Below the pieces are notes generated by a model, which was not told where the DNA came from, did not search any database, and was given only the letters and a program-made list of their open reading frames with translations. 64,000 bases of DNA, from contig NZ_JAGGLT010000001.1 of NCBI RefSeq assembly GCF_017874545.1, forward strand, positions 80,001 to 144,000, in the 5' to 3' direction. The position numbers and the translations under genes are program-made. Origin of the DNA: Thermoanaerobacterium butyriciformans (GTDB lineage: Bacteria; Bacillota; Thermoanaerobacteria; Thermoanaerobacterales; Thermoanaerobacteraceae). Positions 25,325 to 33,239 of the stretch are shown here, in pieces; within the stretch, counting starts at the first letter, position 1; every line of letters starts with the position of its first letter.

Positions 25325-26686
25325 ATGAAGAAAAACGAAGAAATAATAGTTAATATAGATGATATGGACTTAAATGGACATGGATTAACACATTTAAGTG
25401 GCAATATTATTAAAGTAAGAGGAGCTATTAAAGGGCAAAAGGCAAAGGTGAAGATAAAAAAAATAAAAGGTGAAGAAATTGAGGCAGATGTTGTAGAGGT
25501 ACTAGAGAGATCGCCTATGGAGTCCGATGATGTATGTAGTCATTTTGGTAAATGTGGCGGTTGTGCATATTTAAATATAAATTATGAAGATCAATTAAAA
25601 TTGAAAGAAGATTATGTAAAAAAACTTCTTGGTGAAGCAGGAATAAAAGATTTTGAATTTCTCGGCATTGTCAGAAGTCCAGATGCCTTTTTATACAGAA
25701 ACAAGATGGAGTACACGTTTGGAAAAGATGACAATGGGATAAGTCAGTTGGGACTTCACGTGAAAGGCAGGTATTACAATATTGTAACGACGGAAGACTG
25801 CAGGATTGTTGATAGTGATTTTATCACCTGCTTAAAAATTGTTTTGGATTATGCAAAACAGCACAGCTTACCACACTATAATATAAAGACACATGAAGGC
25901 TATATGAGATACTTAGTTATTAGAAAAGCTGCAAATACAGGTGAGGTTATCATTAATGTTGTTACAACATCTCAGATAAAACACGATTTTAGTAAACTGG
26001 TAGATGAGCTTAGAAGCATAAAATTAAATGGTAAACTTATAGGTATATTACACACTGTAAATGACAGCTATTCTGATGCAGTTAAGTGCGAAAAACTTAC
26101 AGTTTTGTACGGCAGAGACTATATAATGGAAGAAATACTCGGTCTTAAATTTAAGATAAGCGCATTTTCATTTTTCCAAACTAATTCAAAAGGTGCAGAG
26201 AAGCTCTACAGTGTAGCAAGGGAATTTGCGGGAGAAATATCTAACAAAATTTTATTTGACTTGTATTGCGGTACTGGGACTATAGGAATGATAATGGCAC
26301 CACTTGCGGAAAAAGTCATAGGCATAGAACTTGTCGAAGAAGCCGTTGATGCTGCACGAGAAAATGCGCGATTAAATGGGCTTGGCAATATACATTTTAT
26401 AGCTGGTGATGTTGCACAAAGAATAAGGGAGATAGACGAAAAGCCAGATGTGGTTGTATTAGATCCTCCGAGACCGGGAGTAAATCCAAAAGCTGTAATG
26501 GACATCATAAAGTTAAACCCAGAAAAGATAATCTACGTATCATGCAATCCTGTATCACTTGCTAGGGATTTAAAAATGTTGACACAGAGACAATACAAAG
26601 TGGAAAAGGTAAAATGTGTTGACATGTTTCCTCACACATATCACGTTGAGACGGTGGTTCTGTTGACAAATGTAAAAAACAAATAA
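25325..26686 (+). CDS. rlmD: 23S rRNA (uracil-5)-methyltransferase RlmD/RumA type
   Basis: SAM-dependent RNA m5U methyltransferase, 453 aa. N-terminal TRAM domain (about 1-60; GLTHLSGNIIKVRGA), Fe-S cysteines near residues 75-85 (CSHFGKCGGCAY), SAM-binding FDLYCGTGTIGM, the DPPRPG motif, and the nucleophile cysteine in YVSCNPVSLARDL. Whether it targets U1939 or U747 cannot be told. Start ATG 25325 follows AGGGGAAA. A broken second copy lies 4 kb upstream. Confidence 0.93.
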   Translation: MKKNEEIIVNIDDMDLNGHGLTHLSGNIIKVRGAIKGQKAKVKIKKIKGEEIEADVVEVLERSPMESDDVCSHFGKCGGCAYLNINYEDQLKLKEDYVKKLLGEAGIKDFEFLGIVRSPDAFLYRNKMEYTFGKDDNGISQLGLHVKGRYYNIVTTEDCRIVDSDFITCLKIVLDYAKQHSLPHYNIKTHEGYMRYLVIRKAANTGEVIINVVTTSQIKHDFSKLVDELRSIKLNGKLIGILHTVNDSYSDAVKCEKLTVLYGRDYIMEEILGLKFKISAFSFFQTNSKGAEKLYSVAREFAGEISNKILFDLYCGTGTIGMIMAPLAEKVIGIELVEEAVDAARENARLNGLGNIHFIAGDVAQRIREIDEKPDVVVLDPPRPGVNPKAVMDIIKLNPEKIIYVSCNPVSLARDLKMLTQRQYKVEKVKCVDMFPHTYHVETVVLLTNVKNK

Positions 26687-26856
26687 GTGCCTAAAAAATG
26701 GTTTGAACCCTAGGTTTTCAAGTGATTTGCCATCTGCCTAAAATGTGCTTTTTGACGGTGGATATACATGTAAGATATGTGTGTTTTATTGCGCCACTGT
26801 TCATGAAAACACATTTACAATCTTTCGTGGCGGTTTTCGGTGGGTATGGGGGTATA

Positions 26857-26889
26857 AACATTTCTTTAACATCTGTTTGTTACAATTAT
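26857..26889 (+). promoter_or_regulatory. Three 11-bp-spaced repeats upstream of the two-component operon
   Basis: AACATTTCTTT, AACATCTGTTT and GTTACAATTAT follow each other at exact 11-bp period, 34 bases before the response regulator gene. OmpR-family regulators bind head-to-tail repeats at this period. The same layout is at 28789-28821. Confidence 0.6.
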
Positions 26890-26922
26890 AAAAGCTTAAA
26901 ATAAAACGGAGGTGTTTGCCGC

Positions 26923-27594
26923 ATGGTTAATATACTCGTTGTTGAAGATGATGAAAAGCTAAATCAGCTGATATGTACCTATCTTAATGATAACGGATAT
27001 TCTGCAAAAGGATGTTTGAATCCGAAGGAAGCATATGATTTAATGTATAATAGTACATACGATTTAATAATTTCGGATATTATGATGCCGGAAATCGACG
27101 GTTATGAGTTTGCAAAAACGGTGCGTGAATTAAATAAGGTTATTCCTATACTTTTTATCAGTGCTCTTGACGATATCTCATCAAAACAAAAAGGATTCAG
27201 GGCAGGCATTGACGATTATATGGTAAAGCCGATTAATATGGATGAGCTGGTACTGCGCGTAGGAGCGTTGCTTAGGCGGGCGAATATTGCCAATGAAAAG
27301 CGGCTTATAGTAGGAAGCCTTGTAATGGACGCGGATGCAATGACTGCGACGGTCAACGGGGAGGAAATCCCGGTGACAGTGCGTGAATTCAACATACTCT
27401 ACAAAATGCTTTCGTATCCCAACCACACCTTTTCCCGTGCACAGCTCATGGATGAATTTTGGGGGATTGACAGCGAAACCAGCCTTCGTGCCGTAGATAT
27501 ATATATAACTAAACTTCGGGATAAGTTTTCCTGCTGTGAGGATTTCAAAATTGTTACGGTACATGGGCTTGGGTACAAGGCGGTGCTGAAATGA
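26923..27594 (+). CDS. OmpR/PhoB-family response regulator
   Basis: 223 aa: receiver domain (acidic pair EDD 8-10, phospho-acceptor D52 in SDIMMPEIDGYEF, K in DDYMVKPI) and a winged-helix domain from about 130 (VREFNILYKMLSYPNHTFSR, DIYITKLRDKF, VHGLGYKAV). Start ATG follows GGAGGTG. Its last bases overlap the kinase gene. Third-position G/C is noticeably higher than in the core genes nearby, which hints at a different history. Confidence 0.93.
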   Translation: MVNILVVEDDEKLNQLICTYLNDNGYSAKGCLNPKEAYDLMYNSTYDLIISDIMMPEIDGYEFAKTVRELNKVIPILFISALDDISSKQKGFRAGIDDYMVKPINMDELVLRVGALLRRANIANEKRLIVGSLVMDADAMTATVNGEEIPVTVREFNILYKMLSYPNHTFSRAQLMDEFWGIDSETSLRAVDIYITKLRDKFSCCEDFKIVTVHGLGYKAVLK

Positions 27595-28664
27595 AAATAA
27601 AGAAACAAATAGAAAAGGATAGCCGTGTCAAAACCAGGCATTTTGCTTGGATAGAGTATGCCTTGACCTACTTTGTATTGCTGACATTGTCTGCAGGTCA
27701 GTGGATGATTTTTAACAAATATGTTAATTTTGGCAGTGTGCCACCGGAATTTATTTGGAGTATGCTTGGGTATTGGGCAATTGTTACTGCAATTTTTAGC
27801 CTGGTTACTCACCATCAGATACGCAAGAAGTTTGATGAACCGATGCGTCGGCTGAGCGAGGCTGCAAGAGACGTGGCAAATGGAGATTTTTCAGTATATC
27901 TTGAGCCTATCCATGCATCGGACAAGTTTGATTATATGGATGTAATGTTTGAGGATTTCAATAAGATGGTGGAAGAACTGGGCAGTATCGAAACATTGAA
28001 AAGTGATTTTATAGCAAACGTATCACACGAGATTAAGACACCGCTATCCGTTATTCAAAGCTATGCCATGGCGCTGCAGAAAGAAAATTTGTCTTTTGAA
28101 CAGCGTAAAGAATATACAGATACAATAATTACGGCATCTCGACGGCTGACAGCACTTGTTACTAATATGCTCAAGCTGAATAAACTTGAAAATCAGGAGA
28201 TAAGACCAGTTGCGGAGCCATATGATTTGTGCAGGCAGTTATGCAACTGTGCGCTTTCTTTTGAAAACTTGTGGGAAGAAAAAGGAATCGAATTTGAAGC
28301 AGATATTGAGGATCAAGCCGTTATACGCGCGGATGAAAGCATGCTGGAACTAGTATGGAACAACCTGTTTTCCAACGCTATAAAATTTACCGAACCAGGT
28401 GGAAAGATTACATTAAAGCAGACTTCTGATGAAGACACAGTCACCGTATCAGTGTCCGACACAGGTTGCGGAATCAGTGATGAAGCGATGAAGCACATTT
28501 TCGACAAATTTTATCAGGGAGATACATCTCATTCCAGCGAAGGAAACGGCCTTGGCCTTGCCCTTGTGCTTAGAGTTATTGAACTGTTAGACGGCTCTAT
28601 ATCGGTAAAGAGTGAGCCGGGCAAAGGCTCAACATTTACAGTCAGATTAAGAAAAAATATATAA
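27591..28664 (+). CDS. Intramembrane-sensing histidine kinase
   Basis: 357 aa: TM1 about 20-41, TM2 about 55-73 with only about 13 residues outside, HAMP-like segment (FDEPMRRLSEAARDVANGDF), HisKA with H146 in NVSHEIKTPLSV, and HATPase boxes (ELVWNNLFSNAIKF, VSDTGCGIS, GNGLGLALV). The very short external loop is the pattern of kinases that sense in or at the membrane, often cell-envelope stress. It partners the overlapping regulator. A terminator follows. Confidence 0.92.
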   Translation: MKIKKQIEKDSRVKTRHFAWIEYALTYFVLLTLSAGQWMIFNKYVNFGSVPPEFIWSMLGYWAIVTAIFSLVTHHQIRKKFDEPMRRLSEAARDVANGDFSVYLEPIHASDKFDYMDVMFEDFNKMVEELGSIETLKSDFIANVSHEIKTPLSVIQSYAMALQKENLSFEQRKEYTDTIITASRRLTALVTNMLKLNKLENQEIRPVAEPYDLCRQLCNCALSFENLWEEKGIEFEADIEDQAVIRADESMLELVWNNLFSNAIKFTEPGGKITLKQTSDEDTVTVSVSDTGCGISDEAMKHIFDKFYQGDTSHSSEGNGLGLALVLRVIELLDGSISVKSEPGKGSTFTVRLRKNI

Positions 28665-28703
28665 AAGCGAATTTTTACACTATTAAGTACAAATATTAAA
28701 ACC

Positions 28704-28745
28704 AAGCAGCGTGAATTTGACTTTTTAATTCATGCTGCTTTTTTG
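28704..28745 (+). terminator. Terminator of the two-component operon
   Basis: 14-bp arms AAGCAGCGTGAATT (28704-28717) and AATTCATGCTGCTT (28727-28740) with one mismatch, then a T run. Confidence 0.8.
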
Positions 28746-28788
28746 TTAAAAAATTCTCATTTGATTTATTTCAAATTAATATTTCTTA

Positions 28789-28829
28789 AACATTTCTCCA
28801 ACAATTTAAAAACATTGCTATAGCATAAT
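28789..28829 (+). promoter_or_regulatory. Promoter region with three 11-bp-spaced repeats, effector operon
   Basis: AACATTTCTCC (28789), AACAATTTAAA (28800) and AACATTGCTAT (28811) stand head to tail at 11-bp period. CATAAT at 28824-28829 is the likely -10. The first repeat differs from that of the two-component promoter only in its last two bases. Activation by the adjacent response regulator is the simplest reading. Confidence 0.62.
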
Positions 28830-28903
28830 AGAAACATCAGATAAAGAACGGGTAATTAAACTCGTGATTCTGATAAGAAATTTTATAAAAAGGAGCGATT
28901 GAT

Positions 28904-29434
28904 ATGAGTGAGACTGAAAAAAATAATTTTATCGGCTATGAGTACAAGGATATTACTGTAAAACGCGACATGGAAGCATTATATGTAGACAGCTATCCCT
29001 ACTTTGGCTGGGTACTGGATGGCACTAGCCCTGCCGTTAAGGGGCTGACGCATGTTACCTTGAAATTCAAGCGTGACCGAAAAATTAAGAACAAAGCTGA
29101 GTTGACAAGACTTCAGCATCAATTCGAGAGTCATGCAAAGGAAATCGAGAGGTTGGAAATGTCTAAAGTAGTTGGGGCAAGCGCCGTAGCATATGTTATT
29201 GGCGTCATTGGAACGGCCTTCATGGCAGGCTCAGTATTCAGCTATTTAGCTAATATGCTGCTGCTCAGTATAATTCTTGCTGTCCCTGCGTTTATCGGCT
29301 GGATAATACCGTATTTCTGTTATGTGCGAATCCGAAACAAAAAAACTGACAAAGTAGCCCCTATGATCGATCAGCAGTATGATGCCATTTATGAGGTGTG
29401 CCAAAAAGGAAATGCACTGCTGAACAAGTTTTAA
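28904..29434 (+). CDS. Two-TM membrane protein, paralogue A
   Basis: 176 aa. A soluble N-terminal part (about 1-88) with YEYKDITVKRDMEALYVDSY, FGWVLDG and a basic helical stretch (KFKRDRKIKNKAELTRLQ) is followed by TM segments at about 89-113 and 117-141 and a charged tail. There is no signal peptide, so the N-terminus should be cytoplasmic. I recognise no named family. About 80% identical by eye to the protein at 30501. Start ATG follows AAGGAGCGA. It is first gene of the putative regulator-controlled operon. Confidence 0.82.
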   Translation: MSETEKNNFIGYEYKDITVKRDMEALYVDSYPYFGWVLDGTSPAVKGLTHVTLKFKRDRKIKNKAELTRLQHQFESHAKEIERLEMSKVVGASAVAYVIGVIGTAFMAGSVFSYLANMLLLSIILAVPAFIGWIIPYFCYVRIRNKKTDKVAPMIDQQYDAIYEVCQKGNALLNKF

Positions 29435-29460
29435 TTAACACTATGAAAAGGGGAAAAAAC

Positions 29461-30468
29461 ATGAATCGAATCTATCTTTTAACAGGGGCTACTGGCCTGC
29501 TTGGAAGCAATATTTCTCGCCGGCTTATTGAACGGGGAGAAACAGTACGTGCACTTGTTCTCAAGGACGACCCGGCTATTAAATATGTTCCCAGTGGTAC
29601 TCAAGTTGTTATGGGCGACGTACTGGATATCCCGTCTTTGGAGGAATTTTTCAATGTGCCGGATGAACTGGAAATCGTAGTAATCCACAGCGCCAGTATC
29701 GTGACTCTAGATCCGAATCCCAACAAGAAGGTGTGGGCTGTTAATGTACATGGTACACAGAATATCATTAACATGTGCCTGAAATACCACGTGAAAAAGC
29801 TGGTTTATATAAGCTCTACAGGGGCTATCCCGGAACTGCCTGGCAATCAGCCAATTCGAGAGGTTGATCATTTCACAACAAAAGGATTGGTAGGATATTA
29901 TTCGGTGACCAAGGCGGAAGCAAGTCAACTGGTGCTGGACGCGGTTAAAAAATATCCGCAACTGGATGCATCTATTGTGCATCCCAGCGGTATCTGCGGT
30001 CCCAATGATTATGCATTCGGTCCAGTTAGCTCTGTAATCATACAGTATGCCAAAGGTGAACTGACTGCTGCCATTGAGGGATACTTCAACAGTGTTGATG
30101 TACGAGATTTGGCCGATGGTGTCATTGCATGCTGCGACAAAGGTCGCCGAGGTGAATGCTATATTATGGCAAATTGTCTTGTTTCGATGAAAGAGATGTT
30201 TGAGATTTTAAATCGAGCCTTGGGGATAAACCGTAAAATCACTATTTTGTCTGTGCCTGTTGCCAGGCTTATTGCCAAAATTATGGCCATTGGCAGCAAG
30301 ATTACCGGCAAACCTCCTAAACTTACCGATTTTGCAATCTATAACTTGACTCGCAATAACAACTTTGATTACAGCAAAGCAGAAAAGGAACTCGGTTATA
30401 AGTGTCGTCCGTTTGAAGATACAATATTTGATGAAGTGCAGTGGCTCAAGGCAGAGGGGAAGATTTAG
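29461..30468 (+). CDS. NAD-dependent epimerase/dehydratase (extended SDR)
   Basis: 335 aa. Nucleotide-binding TGATGLLGSNISRRL at the N-terminus; the catalytic pair is in GYYSVTKAEAS (YxxxK); KLVYISSTGAIPE and SIVHPSGICGPND are typical of extended SDRs acting on sugar nucleotides, sterol-like or acyl substrates. The C-terminal part (about 235-300) has hydrophobic helices (ILSVPVARLIAKIMAIG) that could touch the membrane. Start ATG 29461 follows AAGGGG. It lies between the two membrane paralogues. Confidence 0.85.
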   Translation: MNRIYLLTGATGLLGSNISRRLIERGETVRALVLKDDPAIKYVPSGTQVVMGDVLDIPSLEEFFNVPDELEIVVIHSASIVTLDPNPNKKVWAVNVHGTQNIINMCLKYHVKKLVYISSTGAIPELPGNQPIREVDHFTTKGLVGYYSVTKAEASQLVLDAVKKYPQLDASIVHPSGICGPNDYAFGPVSSVIIQYAKGELTAAIEGYFNSVDVRDLADGVIACCDKGRRGECYIMANCLVSMKEMFEILNRALGINRKITILSVPVARLIAKIMAIGSKITGKPPKLTDFAIYNLTRNNNFDYSKAEKELGYKCRPFEDTIFDEVQWLKAEGKI

Positions 30469-30500
30469 TGGAAGGCAATTTTGTAAAAGGAGTGTTATAG

Positions 30501-31034
30501 ATGAGTGAAGTTATAAAGAACGAGAATAATTTTGTTGTCTTTGAGTACAGGGACATTACTGTTAAACGTGACATGGAAGCCTTGTATGCAGACAGTTATC
30601 CTAACTTTGGCTGGATATTGGAAGGCATTACAAATAGCATTAAGGGACCAATTTATGTAACATTGAAATTTAAGCGCGACCGCAAGATTAGGAACAAAGC
30701 CGAACTGACCCGGCTTCAGCGTCAGTTTGAGAGCTATGCAAAGGAAATCGAGAGATTGGAAATGTCTAAAGTAGTCGGGGCAAGCACTGTGGCATATGTT
30801 ATTGGCGTCTTCGGAACAACGTTTATGGCAGGCTCGGTGTTCAGCTATTTGGCTGGTATGCTGCCGCTCAGTATAATTCTTGCAGTTCCAGGGGTTATAG
30901 GCTGGATAATTCCGTATTTTTGCTATGAAAAAATCAAAAGCAAAAAGACGGATGAAGTATCCCCCATTATTGAACAGAAATATGACGCAATTTATGAGAC
31001 ATGCGAGAAAGCCAATCGTTTATTAAATAATTGA
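30501..31034 (+). CDS. Two-TM membrane protein, paralogue B
   Basis: 177 aa, same architecture as paralogue A: FEYRDITVKRDMEALYADSY, KFKRDRKIRNKAELTRLQ, KEIERLEMSKVVGAS, then two TM segments. Differences concentrate in the N-terminal 10 residues and around residues 40-50 (GWILEGITNSIKGP). Retention of both copies around the epimerase suggests a heteromeric or sub-functionalised pair, which is inference. Start ATG 30501 follows AAGGAGTG. Confidence 0.82.
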   Translation: MSEVIKNENNFVVFEYRDITVKRDMEALYADSYPNFGWILEGITNSIKGPIYVTLKFKRDRKIRNKAELTRLQRQFESYAKEIERLEMSKVVGASTVAYVIGVFGTTFMAGSVFSYLAGMLPLSIILAVPGVIGWIIPYFCYEKIKSKKTDEVSPIIEQKYDAIYETCEKANRLLNN

Positions 31035-31056
31035 CACAGAAAGGAAGTGCTTATCA

Positions 31057-32427
31057 ATGGGTATTAAGTCCGATTTGCAGGCTGTAGCCCTGCGCAAGGC
31101 GTATGAATTCGTGGACCGCGATCCGGAAACCAACATCCCTAAACTCGTTTATTTTCTTGACAAATTTATACCGTCAGGAATTCTTGACGAGCAAATAGAC
31201 GCGGTTAAAAAGGTTATATCGGAGACCGAAAGCAACTGGTACAAATATATAATCAGCCTTTGGACGGATATTGATGATGATGTGAGAAAAAAGATTTTTG
31301 AAAATTTTGTAATAAATGCATCCTTGAAATGGGGAGATATAAATGAAGAGCTTCAGGAAAAGTATAACTGCAATATCCCATGGGCGCTTTTAATTGACCC
31401 TACGTCGGCCTGTAATCTCCAATGCACTGGGTGCTGGGCGGCTGAATACGGAAACAAGTTGAACTTGACATACGATGAGCTTAATAACATTATTTGCCAG
31501 GCGAAAGAGCTTGGTGTCCGCTTTTTCCTTTATTCTGGGGGAGAGCCTCTTGTAAGAAAGGCGGACATCATCCGTTTGTGTGAAACACATCCAGACTGCC
31601 AGTTCAGTGCGTTTACAAACGGCACCCTCATTGATGAAGCTTTTGCTGATGAAATGCTGATGGTCAAGAATTTCATCCCTGCCATCAGCGTTGAAGGCTT
31701 TGAAGAAGATACTGACTTTCGGCGTGGAATCGGCACATTCAAAAAAGTTGAAAAAGCTATGTCGATACTCAAGGCCAAGCGTCTGCCGTTCGGGATCTCC
31801 TGCTGCTACACGAGCAAAAACGTTCACATAATTGGTTCGGAGGAGTATTTTGATCAAATGATTGAATGGGGTGCGAAATTTTGCTGGTTTTTTACATATA
31901 TGCCTATTGGGAACTCAGCAGTACCAGAGCTGATGGTCAGCGCCGAACAAAGAAAATTTATGTATGAGCAGGTGCGCAAATTCCGCGGAACAAAGCCTTT
32001 ATTCACTTTGGATTTTTGGAACGACGGAGAATATGTGGACGGATGTATAGCAGGGGGAAGACGCTATTTGCACGTCAACGCAAATGGCGATATAGAACCT
32101 TGTGCGTTCATTCACTATTCGGATTCTAACATTCGTGAAAAGACTCTGTTGGAAGCTTTGCAATCTCCGTTATTCATGGCTTACCACGATCGTCAGCCGT
32201 TCAACGAAAACCACCTGCGCCCTTGTCCGCTGCTGGATAACCCAGATGCATTAGTGGAAATGGTGGAAACCTCAGGTGCGCACTCCACCGATTTGGAAAA
32301 TCCTGAAGATGTGCACCGCCTTTCTGCCAAATGCAAAATCCCCGCAGAAAATTGGGCACCGGTTGCAGAGGAGCTTTGGAAATGCGCAGGACATTGTTCG
32401 GCGTGCAATAAGTCGAAATTGGCGTAA
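31057..32427 (+). CDS. Radical SAM protein with SPASM-like C-terminus
   Basis: 456 aa. Residues 1-105 form a helical N-terminal extension (KAYEFVDRDPETNIPKLVYF, IDDDVRKKIFENF). The 4Fe-4S motif is C119-x3-C123-x2-C126 in TSACNLQCTGCWAAE; SGGEPL binds SAM. More cysteines follow in EYVDGCIAGG, GDIEPCAFIHY, HLRPCPLLDNP, SAKCKIP and the end KCAGHCSACNKS, suggesting extra clusters. The substrate is unknown. With an envelope-type kinase and membrane proteins beside it, a lipid or membrane-linked substrate is plausible. Start ATG follows AAGGAAG. Confidence 0.88.
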   Translation: MGIKSDLQAVALRKAYEFVDRDPETNIPKLVYFLDKFIPSGILDEQIDAVKKVISETESNWYKYIISLWTDIDDDVRKKIFENFVINASLKWGDINEELQEKYNCNIPWALLIDPTSACNLQCTGCWAAEYGNKLNLTYDELNNIICQAKELGVRFFLYSGGEPLVRKADIIRLCETHPDCQFSAFTNGTLIDEAFADEMLMVKNFIPAISVEGFEEDTDFRRGIGTFKKVEKAMSILKAKRLPFGISCCYTSKNVHIIGSEEYFDQMIEWGAKFCWFFTYMPIGNSAVPELMVSAEQRKFMYEQVRKFRGTKPLFTLDFWNDGEYVDGCIAGGRRYLHVNANGDIEPCAFIHYSDSNIREKTLLEALQSPLFMAYHDRQPFNENHLRPCPLLDNPDALVEMVETSGAHSTDLENPEDVHRLSAKCKIPAENWAPVAEELWKCAGHCSACNKSKLA

Positions 32428-32446
32428 AGAAAAAAATCGTACGAAT

Positions 32447-32515
32447 GTGAAAGCTGTTATCGGTGACGTCATTGTTGTTGTTGCGGCTGTTGCTGTAATC
32501 AGTAACTGTAAATAA
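32447..32515 (+). CDS. Possible 22-aa hydrophobic peptide
   Basis: GTG 32447 would give VKAVIGDVIVVVAAVAVISN and CK, a single hydrophobic helix. No good ribosome site precedes it. It lies 20 bases after the radical SAM gene and has the same character as the better supported peptide at 32618. It could be a chance frame. Confidence 0.25.
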   Translation: MKAVIGDVIVVVAAVAVISNCK

Positions 32516-32617
32516 TGAAGAAATATCACAATAAGGCATGATTTTGTTAAGCAGCCTATCGTATATTTGCTTAATTGTGGTATAGTAAGTATCTAAAAAT
32601 GAAAAGAGGTGAATTAA

Positions 32618-32698
32618 ATGAAAACTATCATTGTCATTTTAATAATTGCTGTTGTAGGTGTCATCGGCATAACTGCAGCCAAGAAAAAGCGCAAGTAA
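32618..32698 (+). CDS. Small single-TM peptide, 26 aa
   Basis: ATG 32618 follows a perfect GAGGTGA at good spacing, and TGGTATAGT upstream (about 32577-32585) is an extended -10. The product has one membrane helix (MKTIIVILIIAVVGVIGITA) and a strongly basic tail (KKKRK). Too short for ordinary gene calls. Small membrane peptides often modulate kinases or transporters; here the intramembrane kinase of the same module is a candidate, by inference only. Confidence 0.55.
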   Translation: MKTIIVILIIAVVGVIGITAAKKKRK

Positions 32699-32770
32699 TA
32701 TATCATGCAAAGAAAGGAAAAACCATGTTTTATAGTCACAAATAAAACTAAAATATAAATCTAAACGCAA

Positions 32771-32810
32771 AAAGCCTTGAATCAATAAAAACTGATTTAA
32801 GGCTTTTTTA
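32771..32810 (+). terminator. Terminator closing the radical SAM module
   Basis: 14-bp stem AAAGCCTTGAATCA (32771-32784) / TGATTTAAGGCTTT (32793-32806) with one G-T pair, then T run. Confidence 0.82.
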
Positions 32811-32948
32811 TACATGTGCGCCAGGCATGGGCGATAGCTAGATTGAGGATTAATGTTCAATCTCCAGGTCCTGTTGAGATAAATTGAAAAATTTACATTG
32901 ATTCATCTGTTTTTTATCCTGTATGACAATTTCATCTTATAAAATCTA

Positions 32949-32976
32949 TTGACACGTATTGAATACGTGTTATAAT
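32949..32976 (+). promoter_or_regulatory. hicAB-2 promoter with palindromic operator
   Basis: -35 TTGACA (32949-32954), 16-bp spacer, -10 TATAAT (32971-32976). A perfect palindrome ACACGTATT-G-AATACGTGT (32952-32970) fills the spacer. It shares ACACGT...ACGTGT with the operator of module 1 but has a shorter centre. Confidence 0.78.
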
Positions 32977-32998
32977 ATTAGTTAAGGGAGGGTAATAT

Positions 32999-33196
32999 AT
33001 GAAATGTTATTCGTCCCGGGAGATACTCAAAATACTTCAGCAAGATGGTTGGTACATAGTAAAAATTAATGGAAGTCATCATCAACTTAAACATCCAGTA
33101 AAACAAGGAAAAGTAACTGTACCACATCCTAAAAAGGACATTCCTTTTAAAACTGCAAAAAGTATTTTGGATCAGGCAGGACTTAAACTCGAGTGA
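32999..33196 (+). CDS. hicA: HicA toxin, module 2
   Basis: 65-aa HicA. Catalytic histidine in NGSHHQLKHP; SREILKILQQDGWYIV and TAKSILDQAGLKLE are typical. Only moderately similar to the HicA at 24507, so an old paralogue rather than a recent copy. Start ATG 32999 follows AGGGAGGG. hicB follows after 43 bases with a hairpin that includes its ribosome site. Confidence 0.92.
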   Translation: MKCYSSREILKILQQDGWYIVKINGSHHQLKHPVKQGKVTVPHPKKDIPFKTAKSILDQAGLKLE

Positions 33197-33201
33197 GTTC
33201 T

Positions 33202-33237
33202 GCCTCCCTCCCTGAAACAAGCCAAAAGGAGGCTTTT
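33202..33237 (+). promoter_or_regulatory. Hairpin covering the hicB-2 ribosome site
   Basis: GCCTCC (33202-33207) pairs with GGAGGC (33228-33233), the Shine-Dalgarno of hicB, followed by TTTT. The stem is only 6 bp, but its position suggests it lowers or times antitoxin translation. Confidence 0.45.
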
Positions 33238-33239
33238 AG

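Noticed and set aside
26722-26904. 60-codon frame between rlmD and the response regulator
   Set aside because: Composition looks random, no ribosome site, and it overlaps the likely regulator-binding repeats.
31390-31857. 155-codon minus-strand frame in the radical SAM gene
   Set aside because: Antisense to the SAM-binding motifs; explained by codon use of the real gene.
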